Assembly: GCA_963706535.1 (NCBI GenBank)
Contig: CAVPMU010000002.1
Coordinates: 496,001-560,000 of the forward strand
Source of the DNA: RPQJ01 sp963706535
GTDB taxonomy: Bacteria; Pseudomonadota; Gammaproteobacteria; Steroidobacterales; Steroidobacteraceae
Length of the DNA: 64,000 nt
Reading direction: 5' to 3'
Shown here: positions 23,405 through 32,071 of the stretch, piece after piece
How the letters are laid out: each line of letters opens with the position of its first letter
How positions within the stretch are numbered: the stretch's first letter is position 1
Translations under genes and position numbers: made by a program
Notes under the pieces: generated by a model
What the model was told of the DNA's origin: nothing
The model's input: only the letters and a program-made list of their open reading frames with translations
The model's database searches: none

Positions 23405-25285
23405 ATGACCACGCAGCGCAAGCATCGCTGGGCGACGGGCGTCGTCACGGGCGTGCTCGCGACGTGGTCGCTCGCGGTGCTGGCGGAAACCGCCGCAAGG
23501 GACCAGCCGCCAGCCGGCAAGGTCCGCGACCTCGACTACGGCGACGTGTTGTTCCATTTCTTCCAGGACGACTATTTCGAGTCGCTGGTGCGGCTGGAGG
23601 TCTCGCGCGACCTGAAGCGCATCGATCACCACGCGGCGGAGGCGGAGCTGCTGTCCGGCGGTCTCTACCTGTCGCTCGGCCTGCACCTCGAGGCGTCCCG
23701 GATCTTCAACCGCCTGCTGGCCGGCCCGGTGCCGCAGTCGGTGAGCGATCGCGCGCACTTCTATCTCGCGAGGATCGGCTACCAGCGCGGCTACCACGAG
23801 GAGGCCCGGCGCAGCCTGGAGCGCATCCGCGCGCCCCTGCCCGGCGCCCTCGAATCCGAGCGCAGGTTGCTCACCTCGAACGTGCTGATGGCGCTGGGAC
23901 GGTTCAGCGAGGCGGCCGGCGCGCTGCAGCAGGTCGGCGCCGACGACTGGGCTCCGTATGCGCGCTTCAACCTCGGCGTGGCGCTGGTGCGCGCCGGGGA
24001 GACCGAACAGGGCAGGTCGTTCCTCGAGGCAGTCGGATCGATGCCCGCGCGATCCGAGGAGGAGCGCTCGCTGCGCGACCGCGCGAACCTCGCACTCGGA
24101 TTCGCACTGCTGCAACAGCGTGCGGGAGAACCTGCCGTGGCCGCGCTCAGCCGGGTGCGACTCGACGGACCCTACACCAACCGCGCGTTGCTGGGCCTCG
24201 GCTGGGCCGAGTCCGTCGTTCGCCGTCCGGAGCGGGCGCTCGTCCCCTGGCTCGAGCTGCGCGAGCGCCGCCTGCTCGACGCTGCCGTGCAGGAATCCTA
24301 CCTGGCCGTGCCCTACGCCTACGCGCAGCTCGCCTCCAACGGCCAGGCGGCGCAGCAGTACCGCACCGCCATCGATGCTTATTCGGCCGAGGCTGCACGG
24401 ATCGAGGAATCCATCGCCTCGATCCGAGGTGGCGGCTTCCTCGACGCGATCCTGGCCGCCGCGCCGAGGAACGAGACCGTGGGCTGGTTCTGGCAGTTGC
24501 AGAACGCGCCCGACGCGCCGCACACGCGTTACCTTTATCACCTGCTGGCCTCCCACGAGTTCCAGGAGGGCCTGAAGAACTACCGTGACCTGCGCATCAT
24601 GCAGCGCAACCTAGTGCGCTGGCGCGATTCGCTCGCGGCGTTCGACGAGATGATCGTCGCCCGCGAGCAGGCAGCCGAACGGCGGGCGCCGCGCAAGGAC
24701 GAGGTGCTCGGCTCCATCGACCTCGAGGCGCTCGCGGGACGACAGACACGACTCGCGGCGCGAATCGACGCGATCGCCTCCCGTCGCGATGTCACCGCCC
24801 TGGCCACCGGCGAGCAGGCGCGCCAGTGGCAGGCACTGGCGCGCGTGGCGTCCGTGATCGCGACGCTGCCGGCGGGACCGCAGCGCGAGGCACTCGACGA
24901 ACGCGCACGCCTGTTGCGCGGGACGCTGCTGTGGCAGCTCGACGCCGACTACAAGCTGCGCTTGCACAACCTGCAGAGCAACCTCGGCGATGTGCAGGCA
25001 GCTCTCGACGAAGCACGGGGTCGCGTGGCGCTGGTCGGGCAGGCGAGCGAGACCGCGCCGCGCAATACGGTCGGCTTCGCATCGCGGGTTGCGGAACTCT
25101 CGGGCCGCATCGCCGACCTCGAACCACGCATCGCGGCGACGGCCGCCCGGCAGGAACAGGTGCTTGCCGCAACGGCGGTGCGTGAGCTCGAGGCGCAGAA
25201 GGGCCGTCTCGCGAGTTACGCCATGCAGGCCCAGTTCGCGCTCGCATCCATCTATGACGGTGCGGCCGCAGGGGGTGGACGATGA
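23405..25285 (+). CDS. Exported TPR-repeat protein
   Basis: A 626-residue protein with a signal peptide (residues 1-27, ending VLAETAA). Helical TPR-type repeats run through residues 40-330 (AELLSGGLYLSLGLHLEASRIF, AHFYLARIGYQRGYHEEARRSL, ARFNLGVALVRAGETEQGRSFL). The C-terminal 250 residues are long helices with coiled-coil character (LVRWRDSLAAFDEMIVAREQ, QSNLGDVQAALDEARGRVAL). The ATG at 23405 is the first with a signal peptide behind it. It overlaps the next TPR gene by ATGA. By content and neighbours it resembles the periplasmic TPR scaffold proteins of Agl/Glt-type machines. Specific function unknown. Confidence 0.8.
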   Translation: MTTQRKHRWATGVVTGVLATWSLAVLAETAARDQPPAGKVRDLDYGDVLFHFFQDDYFESLVRLEVSRDLKRIDHHAAEAELLSGGLYLSLGLHLEASRIFNRLLAGPVPQSVSDRAHFYLARIGYQRGYHEEARRSLERIRAPLPGALESERRLLTSNVLMALGRFSEAAGALQQVGADDWAPYARFNLGVALVRAGETEQGRSFLEAVGSMPARSEEERSLRDRANLALGFALLQQRAGEPAVAALSRVRLDGPYTNRALLGLGWAESVVRRPERALVPWLELRERRLLDAAVQESYLAVPYAYAQLASNGQAAQQYRTAIDAYSAEAARIEESIASIRGGGFLDAILAAAPRNETVGWFWQLQNAPDAPHTRYLYHLLASHEFQEGLKNYRDLRIMQRNLVRWRDSLAAFDEMIVAREQAAERRAPRKDEVLGSIDLEALAGRQTRLAARIDAIASRRDVTALATGEQARQWQALARVASVIATLPAGPQREALDERARLLRGTLLWQLDADYKLRLHNLQSNLGDVQAALDEARGRVALVGQASETAPRNTVGFASRVAELSGRIADLEPRIAATAARQEQVLAATAVRELEAQKGRLASYAMQAQFALASIYDGAAAGGGR

Positions 25286-28200
25286 CGCTCCGCAGAGTCA
25301 TTGCCGCCGCCGTGCTGGTCGGCGCAGTCGCGCCATCGGCCGAGGCTGCGCGCAAGCCACGGGAGCCCGCGACACTCGCCGACCTCGCGGTCCGCCAGCC
25401 ACCCGTGCGGCGCGAGGAGCCGGTCGGTGCCGACGCCGGCCTGGCCGCGAGCAGCTACGAGGAGTTCCTGCGCATTCCCGGCACTGACGGCGCCATGCGC
25501 GCGCAGGCGCTGCGCCGGCTGGGAGACCTGCGCCTGGCCGAAGCCGAGGCCCTGCGTGCAGGGGATGGCACGTCGGTGCCGCTGGCCTCGGCCCTGACCC
25601 GGGAAGCCATCGCCGCCTACGAGCGCCTGCTCGAGGAATCGCCGGGTGGACGCGATGCCAACGTCGCCTTGTACCAGCTCGCGCGCGCGCACGAGAGCCT
25701 CGGCGAAACCGACCGCGCGCTCGCGATGCTGGATCGGCTGGTCGCGGCACATCCCGGCAGTGTCCATTTCGACGAGGCGCAGTTCCGTCGTGGCGAGACG
25801 CTGTTCAGTGCCCAGCGCTACACGGACGCGGAGCGTGCCTATGCGGCCGTCCTGGGGCGCAGTTCGGCTTCCGCTTTCCGTCAGCAGGCGCTCTACAAGC
25901 ACGGCTGGGCGCTGTTCAAGCAGTCGCGCGACGACGAGAGCTGCGCGTCGTTCCTCGCGCTGCTCGACGGGCTGCTGGCAGCCGACGGTCGCGCGAGGCT
26001 CGCTGCGCAGATGTCGCGTCCCGAGCAGGAACTCGCCGCGGATGCGCTACGGGCCCTCGCCATCACCTTCGCGGCAGCGGAGGGTCCGGTGTCGCTGCAG
26101 GCAGCGCTGGATCGCCACGGTGCGGCCGTCTACGAGGCCAGCCTGTACCGGGCACTCGGCGAACTCTACGTCGAGAAGGAACGCTACCAGGACGGCGCCG
26201 AAGCCTATCGGGCGTTTGCCCGTCGACGCCCGATGGACCCCGAGGCGCCGTTGCTGCTGTTGGGCGCGACCGAAGCCTATGCGAAGGGCGGTTTCACCTC
26301 GCTGGTGCTCGACGGCAAGCGCCAGCTGGTCGAGCAGTACGGTCCGCGGAGCGAGTTCTGGCGCTCGCAGGGTCCTCGCCTCGACCCGGCGGTGAGCAAT
26401 GCGGTGCAGACGAGCGTGCTCGACCTGGCTGGCCACCACCACGCGCTGGCCCAGAAGAACGGGTCGGCGGCGGACCGCGACCTCGCGGTGCGCTGGTATC
26501 GCGACTACCTCGAGGGGTTCGACGCTTTGCCGCAAGCGCCCTCGACACGCCTACTGCTGGCCGACCTGCTGTTCGAGGGCTCGCGCTTTGAAGAGGCAGC
26601 GGCCGAGTACGAACTCGCGGCCTATGCCTACGCCGTCAATCCCGAGGCCGGGCGTGCGGGTTATGCGGCGCTCGTGGCCTACGACAAGGCCGAGCAGTCC
26701 GTGCCAGCGGAACGCCGACCCGCACTGCGGTTGCGCGCCATCGACGCCTCGCTGCGTTTCGCGGACACCTTCCCGCAGCAGGCCGAGGTACCGGGCGTGC
26801 TCACCCGCACCGCCAAGGCCCTGTTCGACGCGGAGGACCGCGAGCGGGCGGAATCGGTCGCGCAGCGCGTGCTGGCGCTCGGACCGCGCGCCGACGCCGG
26901 GCAGCAACTCGTGGCCTGGACGGTGCTGGCACACACGTACTTCGATTCCGCGCGCTATGCGGAGGCGGAGCAGGCCTATGGCCAGCTTGCCGCACGATTG
27001 CCCGCCGGCGACGCGCAGCGACCGGAGGTGACGGAACGGCTCGCTGCATCCGTCTACCGACAGGCCGAGGCCAGGCAGGCTTCCGGCGACGTCGCAGGCG
27101 CCGTACGCGAGTTCCTGCGCGTGGCGAGCGTCGCGCCGGCGTCCCCGGTACGTGCCAAGGCCGAGTACGACGCCGCGGCGCTGCTGCTGACCGCCGGGCA
27201 GTGGAACGAGGCGGCCGGCGTGCTCGAGAATTTCCGGCGCGATCACCCGCAGCACGAATTGCAGTCCGATGTGACGCGCAAGCTTGCCGTCGCCTACCTG
27301 GAGGGCGGGCGCTCGCGCGAGGCGGCGGTGGAGCTCGAGCGCGTGGCGGCGAACGGTGGCGAGGACGCCGAAGTCCGACGCGCCTCGCTCTGGCAGGCGG
27401 CGGAGCTGCATGCGGGCGCAGACGACGTCCCCGCGGCGCGGCGTGTCTATGCGGATTACGTGGCGCGATTCCCGGTGCCGTTCGAGGCGGCGCTCGAGGC
27501 CCGCCACGAGCTCGCGGAACTCGCCGCGAGGGCGTCGGATGCGGTCGATCGCAAGCGCTGGCTCGAGGAACTCGTCACCGCCGACGCTGCGGCTGGCGCG
27601 GTGCGCACGGACCGCAGCCGCCTGCTGGCCGCCGAAGCCTCGCTCGAGCTCGCGCAACCGCTCGATGCGGCGGCGCGGGCGATCGGGCTGGTCGCGCCGC
27701 TGGAGCGTTCGCTGCTCGCGAAGAAGAAGGCACTCGAGGCGGCGCTCGCGGGCTACGGTCGGGCGTCGGAATACGGCATCGCCGCGGTTACCACGCAGTC
27801 CGGCTACGCCATGGCCGAGCTCTACCGGCATTTCGGCCGTTCACTCATGGAATCCGAGCGGCCGGCCGGGCTCTCGGCGGAGGAACTCGAGCAGTACGAC
27901 CTGCTGCTCGAGGAGCAGGCCTTCCCGTTCGAGGAGAAGGCCATCGGCATCCACGAGAAGAACGCCAGGCTCGCGACCCAGGGCGTGTTCGACCAGTGGG
28001 TGCAGCGGAGCTTCGTGGCGCTGGCGGAAATGATGCCGGGGCGTTACGCGCGGTCCGAGATCGCTGCGGGCCCGGATGCAACGCCCACCACGCCGCCTGA
28101 CCTCGTGCCCCGGTTCGCCGCGGCGCGCGAGGCGCTCGATGCCGGGCGCAACGAGGAAGCGCGGTCACTGCTGCAATCTGCGCTCGATCTCGATCCGGTG

Positions 28201-28491
28201 AATGCCGGCGGCCTGAATCGCCTCGGCGTCGCCGAGCGCCGGCTCGGGCGCTTCGCGGAAGCCCGCGCGGCCTACGAACGCGCCATCGCGGCGGACCCGG
28301 CGTATGCCGAGCCCGAGCGCAACCTTGCCGTACTGCTGGACCTCTACCTCGGGGATCCCGCGCAGGCGCTGGCGCACTACGAACGTTACCAGTCGCTCGC
28401 CGGCGAGATGGATGCCCAGGTCGCTGCCTGGCTGGTGGAGCTGCGCACGCGCCTCGGTCGCGTGCCGCGAACCGCGGAGGTGCAACCATGA
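25282..28491 (+). CDS. Large exported TPR-repeat protein (GltD/AgmU-like scaffold candidate)
   Basis: A 1069-residue protein with a signal peptide (residues 1-22) and TPR-like helix pairs along nearly its whole length (YKHGWALFKQSRDDESCASFL, ALYRALGELYVEKERYQDGAEAY, LTRTAKALFDAEDRERAESVAQR). It ends in two canonical TPRs (NAGGLNRLGVAERRLGRFAE, ARAAYERAIAADPAYAEPER). Length and position between a smaller TPR protein and TolQ/ExbD genes resemble the big periplasmic TPR proteins of the myxobacterial gliding machinery; this is similarity of architecture, not proven orthology. It is coupled by ATGA overlaps at both ends. It probably forms a periplasmic scaffold. Confidence 0.82.
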   Translation: MTLRRVIAAAVLVGAVAPSAEAARKPREPATLADLAVRQPPVRREEPVGADAGLAASSYEEFLRIPGTDGAMRAQALRRLGDLRLAEAEALRAGDGTSVPLASALTREAIAAYERLLEESPGGRDANVALYQLARAHESLGETDRALAMLDRLVAAHPGSVHFDEAQFRRGETLFSAQRYTDAERAYAAVLGRSSASAFRQQALYKHGWALFKQSRDDESCASFLALLDGLLAADGRARLAAQMSRPEQELAADALRALAITFAAAEGPVSLQAALDRHGAAVYEASLYRALGELYVEKERYQDGAEAYRAFARRRPMDPEAPLLLLGATEAYAKGGFTSLVLDGKRQLVEQYGPRSEFWRSQGPRLDPAVSNAVQTSVLDLAGHHHALAQKNGSAADRDLAVRWYRDYLEGFDALPQAPSTRLLLADLLFEGSRFEEAAAEYELAAYAYAVNPEAGRAGYAALVAYDKAEQSVPAERRPALRLRAIDASLRFADTFPQQAEVPGVLTRTAKALFDAEDRERAESVAQRVLALGPRADAGQQLVAWTVLAHTYFDSARYAEAEQAYGQLAARLPAGDAQRPEVTERLAASVYRQAEARQASGDVAGAVREFLRVASVAPASPVRAKAEYDAAALLLTAGQWNEAAGVLENFRRDHPQHELQSDVTRKLAVAYLEGGRSREAAVELERVAANGGEDAEVRRASLWQAAELHAGADDVPAARRVYADYVARFPVPFEAALEARHELAELAARASDAVDRKRWLEELVTADAAAGAVRTDRSRLLAAEASLELAQPLDAAARAIGLVAPLERSLLAKKKALEAALAGYGRASEYGIAAVTTQSGYAMAELYRHFGRSLMESERPAGLSAEELEQYDLLLEEQAFPFEEKAIGIHEKNARLATQGVFDQWVQRSFVALAEMMPGRYARSEIAAGPDATPTTPPDLVPRFAAAREALDAGRNEEARSLLQSALDLDPVNAGGLNRLGVAERRLGRFAEARAAYERAIAADPAYAEPERNLAVLLDLYLGDPAQALAHYERYQSLAGEMDAQVAAWLVELRTRLGRVPRTAEVQP

Positions 28492-28835
28492 ACTGCCCGG
28501 GTTTCCTGCTGGCCTTGCTGGCCTGTGCCGCCGCCGTCCCGGCCATGGCCACCGACGCGCCGGTCGCGAAGGGCGTCCGGCCGGACCGCGCCGTCGACCG
28601 GCTGCAACTCGATTCGACCGCCATCACCGGCAACCGCGAACTGCCGAAGGTCATGAGCATCGTGCCGTGGAAGCCGGCCGAGCCGCCCGCCGGCCCGGAC
28701 CGGCCGATGGGCAGCCTGATCGAGGAGGTCCTCGCGCCGCTCGATCGTGACGAATTCCGGCGCGAGATCACGTATTTCCGCGACCTGACGTTGCAGAGTC
28801 CACCCAGTCCGTCCCCCGGAGCCACCGACCCATGA
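28488..28835 (+). CDS. Small exported protein of the TPR-TolQ operon
   Basis: A 115-residue protein with a signal peptide (residues 1-21, ending AMA). The mature part is short and polar with a conserved-looking core (ITGNRELPKVMSIVPWKPAEP...SLIEEVLAPLDRDEFRREITYFRDL). It overlaps both neighbours by ATGA, so it is made in step with the TPR scaffold and the TolQ homologue. No known domain was recognised. The tight coupling suggests a subunit linking the scaffold to the motor. Confidence 0.72.
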   Translation: MNCPGFLLALLACAAAVPAMATDAPVAKGVRPDRAVDRLQLDSTAITGNRELPKVMSIVPWKPAEPPAGPDRPMGSLIEEVLAPLDRDEFRREITYFRDLTLQSPPSPSPGATDP

Positions 28836-29545
28836 ATGCCATCGACATGATCGTCAACTTCTTCAAGCAGGGTGGGGCCTTCCTGTACCCCATCGCCGCC
28901 GTATTCGCGCTCGGACTTGCCGTCGCGGTCGAGCGCTTCATCTACCTGACGCGCGTCGCCAGGGGCAATCGCCGCCTGTGGGCCGAGCTCTCGCCGCTGA
29001 TCGCCTCGGGCAACATCCGCGGCGCGATGCAGCTCGCGGAGAAGACCGACTCGGCGCTCTCGACCATCATGCGCTACGGCATGTCGCGCATCGCGACGGC
29101 CCGCCGCCGCGAGGACATCGAGAAGGCGATGGAGGAGAGCCTGATCGAGGTGATCCCGCGCCTCGAGAAGCGCACGCACTACCTCGCCACGCTCGCCAAC
29201 GTCGGCATGCTGATGGGCCTGCTCGGCACCGTCATCGGCCTCATCAATGCGTTCGCGGCGGTAGCGGCGGTGAATCCTTCCGAGAAGGCGGCGCTGCTCT
29301 CGGCCAGCATCTCGGTAGCCATGAACAACACCGCGCTCGGCCTCGGGCTCGCGATCACGCTGCTGCTGTGCCACATGTACCTCGAGACCAAGACGACCGA
29401 GCTGGTCGACAGCCTGGAGGTGGCCACGATCAAGTTCCTGAACACCGTGACCGAGCGCCGCCAGCAGGTGCCGCAGCCGACGGCGGCGACCCCGGCCACG
29501 CCGGCGCGTGCGCGTGACGGCTTGAGGGAGGCCGCAAGGGCATGA
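28832..29545 (+). CDS. MotA/TolQ/ExbB proton-channel family protein (AglR-like)
   Basis: A 237-residue inner-membrane protein with three membrane segments (about residues 15-35, 125-150 and 165-185) in the ExbB/TolQ pattern. The long cytoplasmic loop contains RRREDIEKAMEESLIEVIPRLEKRTHYLATLANVGMLMGLLGTVIGLI, and the third segment has SISVAMNNTALGLGLAI. With ExbD partners such proteins form proton-driven motors that energise TonB/TolA-like proteins. It is followed by two ExbD genes, as in the Agl motor of Myxococcus (one TolQ-like and two ExbD-like proteins). It is coupled by ATGA to both neighbours. Confidence 0.93.
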   Translation: MNAIDMIVNFFKQGGAFLYPIAAVFALGLAVAVERFIYLTRVARGNRRLWAELSPLIASGNIRGAMQLAEKTDSALSTIMRYGMSRIATARRREDIEKAMEESLIEVIPRLEKRTHYLATLANVGMLMGLLGTVIGLINAFAAVAAVNPSEKAALLSASISVAMNNTALGLGLAITLLLCHMYLETKTTELVDSLEVATIKFLNTVTERRQQVPQPTAATPATPARARDGLREAARA

Positions 29546-30051
29546 GGAGCTCCACGCTCGCCCGCCGCCAGCGGCGCAACCATGCGCGCTATCGCGGGCG
29601 CAACGACCTGAACATCGTGCCCATGCTGGACGTGATGGTCATCCTCACGTTCTTCCTGATCTTCACGGCCGTGTTCTCGAAGACCAGCATCCTCGAGGTG
29701 CACCTGCCCGGCCCGGGGGCCAGGGCGGATGCGCCCGTCCCGGCGCTGGAACTCGAGGTCATCCTGCACCGCGACCGCGTCGAAGTGGCGAACCGCCACA
29801 CGGGCGTGCTCGAGACGCTGCCGGCGACCGCGAGCGGGCAGGACGTGGTGCGGCTGTCGGCCTACCTCGAGGGGCTCAAGGCACAGTTCCCGGACCAGCA
29901 GGACGCGACCCTGCTGGTGGCCGAGGACGTGGATTACGACACCATCGTGCAGGTGATGGACGCGGTGCGGGTGCGGCAGAGCACGGACGGAGCCAGGGTC
30001 GTGCGCACGCAGCTCTTCCCGCAGATCGCGCTGGGAGACGCCCCGACATGA
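29542..30051 (+). CDS. ExbD/TolR-family protein, first copy
   Basis: A 169-residue protein with one N-terminal membrane helix (LNIVPMLDVMVILTFFLIF) carrying the proton-relay aspartate Asp30, then a periplasmic domain (LEVILHRDRVEVAN...LLVAEDVDYDTIVQVMDAVR). This is the standard ExbD/TolR layout. It works with the preceding TolQ-like channel in converting the proton gradient into movement of a periplasmic partner. Overlaps of 4 bases at both ends give stoichiometric translation. Confidence 0.92.
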   Translation: MRSSTLARRQRRNHARYRGRNDLNIVPMLDVMVILTFFLIFTAVFSKTSILEVHLPGPGARADAPVPALELEVILHRDRVEVANRHTGVLETLPATASGQDVVRLSAYLEGLKAQFPDQQDATLLVAEDVDYDTIVQVMDAVRVRQSTDGARVVRTQLFPQIALGDAPT

Positions 30052-30554
30052 TCCGCACCGGACTCAATCGACACTCGCGCCACGGCAAGGGCGGGGGCGG
30101 GCACGGGCCGCTCATGCTGGTGCCGATGATCGACATGCTGATGATCCTCGTCGTGTACCTGCTGGTGCACGCGGCGGACACCGAGATCCTGCCCAATGCG
30201 CGCAACATCTCGATCCCGCATTCCATCTCGGAGCAGAAGCCGCGCGAGGCGACGGTCGTCACCGTCACGCGTGACATGCTGTACGTGAACGGCGACGCGA
30301 TCGTGTCCGTGGCCAACGTCGGTGCGAGCACCGACCCGGTCGTCGAGTCGCTGCGCGCCGCGCTCGACGCGCAGGCCGCGACCATCCTCTCGGGCGACGA
30401 CGCCCCGCGCGAAGTGACCGTGATGGCCGAGAAGTCCCTGCCGTATGCCGTGCTGCGCAAGATCGTGGCGAGTTGCTCGGCGGCCGACTACGGCAAGGTG
30501 TCGCTGGCCGTCGTCGAGCGCGAGCAGGCATTGCTGGCGCAGGCGGGAGCCTGA
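30048..30554 (+). CDS. ExbD/TolR-family protein, second copy
   Basis: A 168-residue paralogue of the preceding protein with membrane helix LMLVPMIDMLMILVVYLLVHA (Asp29) and a periplasmic domain ending in EKSLPYAVLRKIVASCSAADYGKVSLAVVE. Two different ExbD copies after one TolQ/ExbB copy is the arrangement of Agl-type motors rather than of simple TonB-ExbBD iron uptake. The gene overlaps the first copy by ATGA. Confidence 0.92.
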   Translation: MIRTGLNRHSRHGKGGGGHGPLMLVPMIDMLMILVVYLLVHAADTEILPNARNISIPHSISEQKPREATVVTVTRDMLYVNGDAIVSVANVGASTDPVVESLRAALDAQAATILSGDDAPREVTVMAEKSLPYAVLRKIVASCSAADYGKVSLAVVEREQALLAQAGA

Positions 30555-30567
30555 GGGAGCGAGCAGC

Positions 30568-31500
30568 ATGACTGTCGCCGCCAATTTCCGCGTCTTCGAC
30601 CTGCCGTGGACACCGTCGGAGGCTGAAGAACGCCGCTTCCGCCGCGTCATCGGCGCAGCGCTCGGGCTGTTCATCGGTTTCGGCATCGTGATTCCGCTGC
30701 TGCCGGAGCGTCCGCGCACCGAGGTGCTGCCGCCGCCGGTTCCCGAGCGCGTGGTCGAGTTCCTTCTCGAACGGCCGAAACCGAAGCCCGAGCCGAAGGT
30801 CGATCAGCCGCCACCGCCGAAGCCCGTCGCGTTGCCACAGGTCGAGCGGCGGGCGCCGCTACCGGCCCCGGTGGCCGAGGCGGAGCCCCGGCCCGACCCA
30901 CGCAAGAAGGCCGCCGCGAGCGGACTGCTCGCGCTGTCGGACCAGCTGGCCGAGTTGCGCGACCTCGACGTCGACGCGAAGGTGCAGGCCCAGCGGCTCA
31001 ACAACGGCGCCGGCGAGAAGACGCGCGTGGACCGCGCCCTGCTGACCGCGCGCGCGGGCGAGGGCAGCGGTGGCATCGCGGTCGCGAAGGAGAGCAGCGG
31101 CTTTGGCGGCGGCTCGACCGGGCTCAAGGGCCATGCGACCGCGAAAGTCGCCTCCAGCGTCGCGGCCGCCCCGGCCGCGGAGGTGCAACGCTCCGGCGCG
31201 AGCAGCAAGGCGTCGCGAACCCGGGAGGAAGTCGAGCTGGTCTTCGATCGCAACAAGTCGGCGATCTACGCGATCTACAGTCGCGCGTTGCGCGACAATC
31301 CGGCACTGCAGGGCAAGGTCGTGCTCGAGGTCACGATCGCCCCCGCCGGCGACGTGACCGAGTGCCGCATCGTCTCGAGCGAGCTCGGGGACGCGGAGCT
31401 CGAGCGCAAGCTCGTCGCGCGGGTCAGGATGTTCAAGTTCGACGCGAAGGACGTTGCCACGATGACCACGACCAAGCCGATCGAGTTCTTCCCCGCGTAG
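30568..31500 (+). CDS. AgmX/PglI-type C-terminal domain protein (TonB-like energy transducer)
   Basis: A 310-residue protein. A cytoplasmic start is followed by one membrane helix (about residues 28-45) and a proline/lysine-rich periplasmic stretch (PPPVPERVVEF...RPKPKPEPKVDQPPPPKP) as in TonB. A low-complexity middle follows, then a C-terminal domain of about 90 residues (VELVFDRNKSAIYAIYSRAL...GKVVLEVTIAPAGDVTECRI...FKFDAKD) matching the AgmX/PglI C-terminal family, which is TonB-like. The ATG at 30568 follows AGGGAGCGAGC. It ends the riboswitch-controlled operon and probably transmits motor force to an outer-membrane or TPR partner. Confidence 0.88.
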   Translation: MTVAANFRVFDLPWTPSEAEERRFRRVIGAALGLFIGFGIVIPLLPERPRTEVLPPPVPERVVEFLLERPKPKPEPKVDQPPPPKPVALPQVERRAPLPAPVAEAEPRPDPRKKAAASGLLALSDQLAELRDLDVDAKVQAQRLNNGAGEKTRVDRALLTARAGEGSGGIAVAKESSGFGGGSTGLKGHATAKVASSVAAAPAAEVQRSGASSKASRTREEVELVFDRNKSAIYAIYSRALRDNPALQGKVVLEVTIAPAGDVTECRIVSSELGDAELERKLVARVRMFKFDAKDVATMTTTKPIEFFPA

Positions 31501-31536
31501 AATCAGCCGCGGGCACAGCGTGATCCAGGGAGGCTT

Positions 31537-31977
31537 ATGGACGAGTACTGGGCGACGAGGACGGGGCGATGGCGGCGCGCGATGCACACGAGTGCCGCTC
31601 CCACGCTAGGCGAACGGCTGTACCAGGTGATCCGGGCGGACGTGGCGGCCGGGCAATTGCCCGCCGGGGCCCTGCTGCCCGCCACGCATCGTGTCGCGGC
31701 GGACCTCGCCATCGGCGTCGGGGACGTTGCGCAGGCCTACTCGAGACTGCTGTCCGAGGGCGTCCTCGAGGAGCGCGGCGACGGCGCGCTGTGCATTGCG
31801 AGCCACGGCGCCGACACGCACGTCGGCGACGCCACGCAGATCCGCTTCGAGGCGGCGCTGCTCAAGGCCGTGCGCGAGGCGGCGGCGCGCGGGCTCTCGG
31901 CCAACGAGGCCACCGGCATGTTCAAGGCGGCCGCGCTCCGCATGGAAGACCTCGAGCGCAGGAAGCGCGGCAGCTGA
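31537..31977 (+). CDS. GntR-family transcriptional regulator, short form
   Basis: A 146-residue protein with an N-terminal GntR winged helix-turn-helix at about residues 25-90 (LGERLYQVIRADVAAGQLPA, then LLPATHRVAADLAIGVGDVAQAY with GVLEERGDG wing). The C-terminal part is only about 50 residues of helix, as in YtrA/short GntR proteins, so no large ligand-binding domain is present. A GGAGG lies 5 bases before the ATG. It lies between the envelope operon and cysJ, 94 bases upstream of the latter. Target genes cannot be assigned; it could control either neighbour. Confidence 0.82.
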   Translation: MDEYWATRTGRWRRAMHTSAAPTLGERLYQVIRADVAAGQLPAGALLPATHRVAADLAIGVGDVAQAYSRLLSEGVLEERGDGALCIASHGADTHVGDATQIRFEAALLKAVREAAARGLSANEATGMFKAAALRMEDLERRKRGS

Positions 31978-32071
31978 CTGTCGAACATGTGCAGATAACT
32001 ACGCGGCCTTTCCGCCGCGGGTGGGTTCGTCACTAGGATCGCCACTGGGCCCCGCGGCCCGAGGCGATGCC

